Assembly: GCA_958496175.1 (NCBI GenBank) | Contig: OY292280.1 | Span: 14,074,001-14,138,000 of the forward strand | Length of the DNA stretch: 64,000 nucleotides | Source of the DNA: Sisyra terminalis | Taxonomy: Eukaryota > Arthropoda > Insecta > Neuroptera > Sisyridae | Direction: 5' to 3' | Part shown: one piece after another, positions 58,825 to 64,000 of the stretch | Layout: the number at the start of each line of letters is the position of its first letter | Numbering within the stretch: the first letter of the stretch is position 1 | The notes under the pieces: generated by a model | The model's input: only the letters and a program-made list of their open reading frames with translations | The model's database searches: none | What the model was told of the DNA's origin: nothing | Position numbers and translations under genes: made by a program

Positions 58825-59325
58825 TTTTTTTCCAGTAGAGATTGTGTATATACAAAATTGAGATCCTATAGCTTAACAAATGGTACCCAATGGGGGCGAT
58901 ATTGCCCCTCTTTCCCTCTTGGGTGCTGAATTTTTCAGGGGAAATCAATTAGTGTTTCCTATGGTTACATTTAGCCATCTAAGTATGTGAATTATATTAG
59001 ATAAATAAGAGTACAATATAATTCATATATTGTATATTTCTTGCAATGTTTACTTTTAATTTAATTACTTTTAAGAATTGTTTTGAAAGAAAAGGTACCT
59101 AAATGACCACTAATGAAAATTGCTTGGCAATCGAATTACGTATTTGGGCATCACGTCAATAATTCTTTTTTTCAAATTTAGATTTATAGTTTACTTTTGT
59201 AAATTATATTACATAATTGTTATTTTCAATATTTTATCTTAATTAAATTATTTTTAAGAATTGTAAAAGGCAAGGAAAAACAATTAGAAAAATAGTATTG
59301 AATATGAAAGGTTCAGAAAAATCAC

Positions 59326-59735
59326 AAGAGATTGATCAAAATAAGATTTTTTCGCTGACTTTGAACAGTTATACTGTGTATACACCATATAGAATATATT
59401 GCGGTCCAATTTATGTAGTATAATTTAATATAATAATATATAAAAATCATACCATAAACATAAATTTGAACAGAAGTTCAAACACAAATATTCGGGACGT
59501 ATTGCCAAGATACGTATTTCGATTGCCAAGCAATCTTCCTCCGTGGTCATCAAGTAGTTTGAATCACTCCGTAACTGCTTTGTGATTATTCACGTATCTG
59601 GGCAATACGTCACGAATATTTTTGTTTGAACTTCTGTTCAAATTTATGTTTATGGTATGATTTTTATATATTATATTAAATTATACTACATAAATTGGAC
59701 CGCAATATATTGTATACACACAATAGATTGATTTA
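59326..59735. repeat. Family A foldback with possible 8 bp target duplication
   Basis: The left arm starts caaaataagattttttcgct. The mirrored blocks tacgtatttcgattgccaag and cacgtatctgggcaatacgt are present, but the right arm is deleted near the centre. Direct repeats of agattgat flank it (about 59328-59335 and 59724-59731). Confidence 0.7.
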
Positions 59736-60471
59736 TTCGGACGTCTAATACATTAAAGAATTTGCCACGCAAGCGAAGTTGTGGGTAATGAATTATATAG
59801 TAAAACGATTCATGCAATTTTTCTCTTATGGTTAATAGATAAGTTAATATAGTCGCGTTACTTTGTATAATTTTATTGATCATTTTCATTTTGATTATTT
59901 TTGTGAAGGATATCAAAATCCGTTGGGTACATCCACTTGTTTGTAAAACTAGTAATCTTTTGTTTTAATTGTTGTACCAGTGATTCATTTTTGTTTTAAC
60001 AATGAATTAAAATAAATGAATAAACGATGATCTATATTGATAATGGTGGATCAAAACCAAAAAAAAAATATGGTGGATTTTTGTTTTATCAAAAATCGTT
60101 CTAAATAAAAATATATTTTGATAAAGTAATCGCGACAAGCGCCTTGAAAACCGGACTGGCCAAAACCATCCAACGCAGCTTTACTTATGTATAGATCGTA
60201 TAGATCATAGATCGCGTTTGAGAAATCTCTCAAAATTGCCACATTCGATCGTCGCAAAATTTACGTATTTCGTGAGTGCTATTCTTCGGTACAATTACGT
60301 TTTGAAAAAAGACGAATTACGGGTGTTGGGTGCATGCGACCTACACAGCCAAAGTCCAAATTCCCAAAAGCCATCGAAAAGTAACCAAAACGGTGTGGAG
60401 ATCGGCTTTTTTGGCTAAATCATCGATCAATACGCGTGATCTATATCGGGTTTGCATAGTGACCATACACA

Positions 60472-63400
60472 ATGTCCACCGATAGTCAGCCCAGAAAACG
60501 TAAAGATAAGCGACGAAAAAAAGGTACCCTAAACGATTTGGGATTATTTCCAATATGATTACATTGTTATCCTAGATTTTTGCCTTAATAAATCCTGATT
60601 TTCGCCTAACCTTACTTAGATGCTTTTTCAAAAATCATATCTACACTCGGCTTGATCTATAAATATGTCCGCTTCAGCCGCATTTTGGTATTTTTAGAAA
60701 AGACTAAAACAACCATTTATCTTCCGCAATTTCTCGATTTTCTTCTTCTGGTACACCAAATTTCTATTGTTCGAAAAATTCTTTTAATGCTTATATTAAT
60801 CGCATGGCATTTACACATTGTTTCTTTGTCGACTAAAATCAAGGATCTATCAAAGATGAAATACAAGGCGAAGCCGAATTCATACCAACTGCAACCCCAA
60901 CCACTTCTTCACCATCGCCTAAATCTCCTGATGACTACACCATTCATTTGCACCACGATGCCAGCACTGGTGGAGGGTGGTGTGCTAAAATCATCTTTTT
61001 CCTGCTCCTCAGCGTTCTCTTATTCCTAATTGGTGTTATCTTAATGGAACACCGAGGAAACACTGATGGTAAGATAACATTTTCATCGAAAACCGGCAAA
61101 TAATAACGCAAAGTTTTAGTTGAAGTTCAAGATTCGAAATATGCTCAAATATTTAACGGATGGATCAATGAAGCTCCATCATTCCATGATGAAGAAGATC
61201 TACATGCTGAATTAGATTCTGAAGAACATGAAGATCATGACGAGCATGATGACCATGACGAAGAAGAAGATGATCATGATGAACATGAAGAACATGAAGA
61301 AGAAGAAGAAGAAACGACTGCTGAAGAAGACGAAGAAGTGGAAAAAGATTCGGAACAGGTAGACGATGCCGAAGAAGAAGAAGAAGAAGAGCAAGCAGAT
61401 GAAGCTGACGAAGTCGAAGAAGAAGAAAATCTTTCTCAAGAACAAGTATCTCAAGAAGAAAATGAATCTCAAGAACAAGACAACGAAGAAATCCAAAGTC
61501 ATGAAGTAGAAGACGAAGATGAAGAACCTGAAAACCAATCAGAAGAAACCGTAGAAGATCAAAATCTCTCCAGTCAAGACCTTCAAGATCTACTCGAAGG
61601 AGAAGAACCATTACAGGAAGTAAGTTCCTCTCCATAAATGGAATTGCAAATTTTCCATGAATCATTCCCATTACAGATTAGCGAATCGGAGGAAAATTTC
61701 GCGGTTGGTTCCAACGAGGAAATCGTTGTCGATAACAATGCGGGCGAGGCGAAATTTTTAGCGGAACAAGAAGCGGAGGCGATGGCCGAAGAGGAGCCTA
61801 GCGGAGGTAAAAAATACCACTTTTTTTGTTTTGGGATACAGAAAATGATTGCGTTGATGGAAAAATTTCGATCTGTAACCGTTCCTTGTTACAGTCGCTG
61901 TTAAGTTTGGTGTCGGCGTGGCGTTAGTCGTAGTCGCACATTTAGTGCTCGTTAAAAAGTGGACTAATGGTCGGTATCGTTAATTGTTGTGCTCGTGTGC
62001 TATATTTTCTAGATCGCATGTCGAAATTGTCCGAAAGATCCATCTTTGCAGCCATTACATAACTGGAGCGCTGCTCTGAAATGGTTTCAAATATGGATTC
62101 GATCCTGCACATAGATCATATCTTCCAAATCACATAACACTTGCCATTTTCTTTAAAAATATGATCTTTGGCACAACTAACCTTACTGATCTTAGTTGCA
62201 TTTCTATTAATTTTTTCTTTACTAATTCTGTAAAAACTCAATACAAAAACAGCTTCAGCAACACCAGCGCCGGTTGAAACCGAGGAACACGAAGTTCCAT
62301 CGGAGATCTTCCGAAGAAACACAATGGTTCCAACATGCGAAACTTTGGAATCTCTTGAAAAGGAAATGGAAAATGCTAAAAAAGATGAATATCTGGATGA
62401 TGAAGAGTATGAAGATGAAGATGTCGAAGAAGAAGAAGAGGAAGAAATTGCTCCACCCCAATACACGCAATATCGAACTTATCGAAATATCGAACCTGAA
62501 ATTATTACTCGAACTACTTCAAATGTTTCAAGTGAAATAAAACACGAGTCTGAGGAAGAAGAAGAAGAGGAAGAAGAAGAAGACGAGGATGAGGAAATAA
62601 ACGATGAGGATCTCCTTCAAAAATTGGATGCCAAGTATGGGAAGTTACCAGAAAAGGCAGAGGCTTCCGAAGAAGAGGAGGAAGAAGAAGAAGAAGAGGA
62701 AGAAGAAGAAGAGGAAGCAGTTCCCGACACGGAAATATTTCCTTCTTGGAAAAGTAAATTGAAACAATCCTAAGACGCAATCATTTTCTTAGCTATTCAG
62801 TATCGATTATAAATAATGATTTTTGGTCAACATAGGAGTGAAATCACTTCCGGATAACCAAGCGGAAGAAAGTGACTCAGAGCCAGAATCACCAAAAACG
62901 TCCCGGGGTCCCCAATCAGTGGATGATCAAATCGAAGACACTGATGAGTTTTTCACGAAACCTGAACATTTTGACTACGTGAGTATTGAACAAAACACCG
63001 GAATTGTCAAGCAAATGTTCACTATCGATTTATTGGAAACAGGTTCCTACATTTTAAGTAAATCCCTGTTCGTTTTATCCAATTTTAGCTAATTTTTTTT
63101 CTAATATTTGCATGTGAAAAAGGCTGAATAATTTTCAAATATTTTTGCACCCACTCTTTGCCATCATGAAAATATTTGAGAATTTCTTCACTTTATACTA
63201 TCTTTTTTTTTTTGAGTTGACTAGTCATTTTCGGTGTGATTTTAGCATAATTATTAATAAGTATTTAGATTTAAAGGCTTAGTTTTCGAGCAAAGATACT
63301 AATGAATTTTTACAACCGAATCCTTTTTGATGGTGTGACTTGTTTTGCTTAACATTCGCTAACTCCGAATTATCCCGAAACCATTTGCCAACATCGTGTC

Positions 63401-64000
63401 AGAATGTAGACAATGCCGTGGATAAGTATTCCAAGATGCTTCGTTCTGATCCTGGTTCCACGATTGGTCTCTACGGATTAGCCAAGGCTCTCGATCTTCA
63501 AGCCGAAAAAAAGCAAAGCAATTCGATTCTAAACAAAGCGATTGAAACCTATGAAAAGTTTCTGTTCCAAACTCACAACGTTTCCGATAAAATTTACAGC
63601 CGGATAGCTGAAAGATGTATCAACCGCATGCGTTTTCGAGGTACCCCATCGATTTTTCTCAACCAAACCAACCTACTAAAATTCTTTACATTCCAGGTGA
63701 CTACGCTAAAACGATCAAAGTTCATCAAAGCCTCATTGAAAAATTTCCCCATAATCCACTCTACCGAAACCAACTAGCCGTCACATACTTAATGATCGAC
63801 AAGTAAGTTCTACCTTCAAAAAACAATCACCAACACTGATTTTAGTTCAGGATCTTTCCAGAATCCAAGCAGCCAAGAGAATCTTACATGAGACTTTACA
63901 GAAATGGCCTAATGATGGCTTCGCTCAAGTTCACTTCGGATTTATTTTAAAAACTTCTGATAACAACATGGAAGCAGGAGCAAAATATCTACGTTCGGGA
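60472..64000 (+). CDS. Asph: Aspartyl/asparaginyl beta-hydroxylase (Asph/junctate), 5' part
   Basis: Asph is a type II ER membrane protein; full forms hydroxylate Asp/Asn in EGF domains, and short forms (junctin, junctate) bind luminal Ca2+. Exons seen: 60472-60523, 60844-61068, 61120-61619, 61677-61806, 61895-61969 (optional), 62253-62753, 62836-62978, 63403-63640, 63697-63802, and 63862 beyond the window edge; 703 codons so far. It has a basic N-terminus (QPRKRKDKRRKK), a TM at about 66-85 (CAKIIFFLLLSVLLFLIG), a very long Glu/Asp-rich luminal region, then TPR-like helices (VDNAVDKYSKMLRSDPG, AIETYEKFL, WPNDGFAQVHFGFILK) that match human ASPH. The catalytic domain lies outside. The exon 2 acceptor may instead be 60856 (same frame). 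The donor at 62978 is chosen for its GTGAGT; a longer exon or an extra one is possible. GAA-repeat tracts dominate the acidic exons. Confidence 0.88.
61280..62720 (+). repeat. GAA-type coding microsatellites in Asph
   Basis: Runs of gaagaagaagaagaagaa occur at about 61290-61312, 61370-61390, 62425-62450, 62558-62585 and 62668-62712, all in the Glu-rich frame. They generate long antisense Leu-rich ORFs that are not genes. Confidence 0.75.
61895..61984 (+). CDS. Asph: Optional hydrophobic exon of Asph, possibly an alternative terminal exon
   Basis: A cag acceptor precedes a segment encoding VAVKFGVGVALVVVAHLV and then LVKKW, a clear membrane-length hydrophobic stretch with a basic end. If spliced at the weak donor gtcggt (after 61969) it stays in frame with the next exon; skipping it also keeps frame. 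If not spliced, it stops at TAA (61982-61984) after WTNGRYR. It would give either a second membrane segment within the acidic region or a short isoform with a hydrophobic tail. Confidence 0.55.

Larger units (their letters stand above)
56773..60471. other. Intergenic between patched and Asph
   Basis: 56773-57450 is very AT-rich with several AATAAA strings (for example near 57340 and 57425) and is probably the patched 3' UTR and its end. Then follow a B2 copy (57890-58085), a B1 copy (58605-58824), a family A fragment (about 59095-59225) and a fuller family A copy (59335-59735). 59740-60471 has no recognisable feature and should hold the Asph promoter. Confidence 0.55.

Noticed and set aside
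61165..61671. Long minus-strand ORF rich in Leu, His and Arg opposite Asph
   Set aside because: It is the complement of GAA/GAT-repeat coding sequence; lack of stops is due to the repeat. The plus-strand reading has matching splice sites and homology.
62114..62780. Minus-strand Ser-rich and Leu-rich ORFs opposite the second acidic exon of Asph
   Set aside because: Same cause: antisense of GAA repeats, with no independent homology.

Overview
The window is nuclear DNA of an insect, most likely a fly (Diptera). It is AT-rich, has spliced genes with many 50-65 bp introns bounded by GT/AG, and its proteins resemble fly or human counterparts. The species cannot be named from the sequence. I rebuilt five multi-exon genes by joining open frames at splice sites and checking codon phase at every junction. 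All homology statements rest on recalled family sequences, not on a search.

Layout: (1) 1-4165, repeat-rich DNA with one or two unidentified open frames at the left edge. (2) 4166-9694, minus strand, WASHC4/SWIP, a subunit of the WASH actin-nucleation complex, complete in 12 exons. (3) 12137-16747, plus strand, a small PHF13/PHF23-type PHD-finger protein in 4 exons, divergent from WASHC4. (4) 16748-33019, about 16 kb with no convincing gene: foldback elements, hAT-like MITEs, a tRNA-derived SINE array and the second copy of a 1.4 kb repeat. (5) 33020-41706, minus strand, Ca2+/calmodulin-dependent kinase I in 7 constitutive exons plus a probable 17-codon cassette exon. (6) 47332-56772, plus strand, patched, the Hedgehog receptor, in 10 exons. 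(7) 60472-64000 and beyond, plus strand, the 5' part of aspartyl/asparaginyl beta-hydroxylase (Asph/junctate), cut by the window end.

The clearest regulatory signal is around patched. Eight exact copies of the Ci/Gli core GACCACCCA (either strand) lie in 3 kb around its first exon (45640-48646), and I saw none elsewhere. This fits direct feedback by Hedgehog signalling. The patched protein itself is unusual: the aspartate of the sterol-sensing-domain GxxxD motif reads arginine, and the C-tail has no PPxY.

Most non-genic DNA is made of inverted-repeat (foldback/MITE) families that recur across the window, often nested. Family A is a palindrome of about 430-460 bp with 8-11 bp target duplications. 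Family B has ends with the core GGCAACGTTGC. Family C has a core like TGTGGCGGCGCCAC. There are also hAT-like MITEs with 8 bp duplications and a foldback of about 1.5 kb inside a CaMKI intron. I saw no CRISPR array, rRNA gene, intact tRNA gene or intact transposase.
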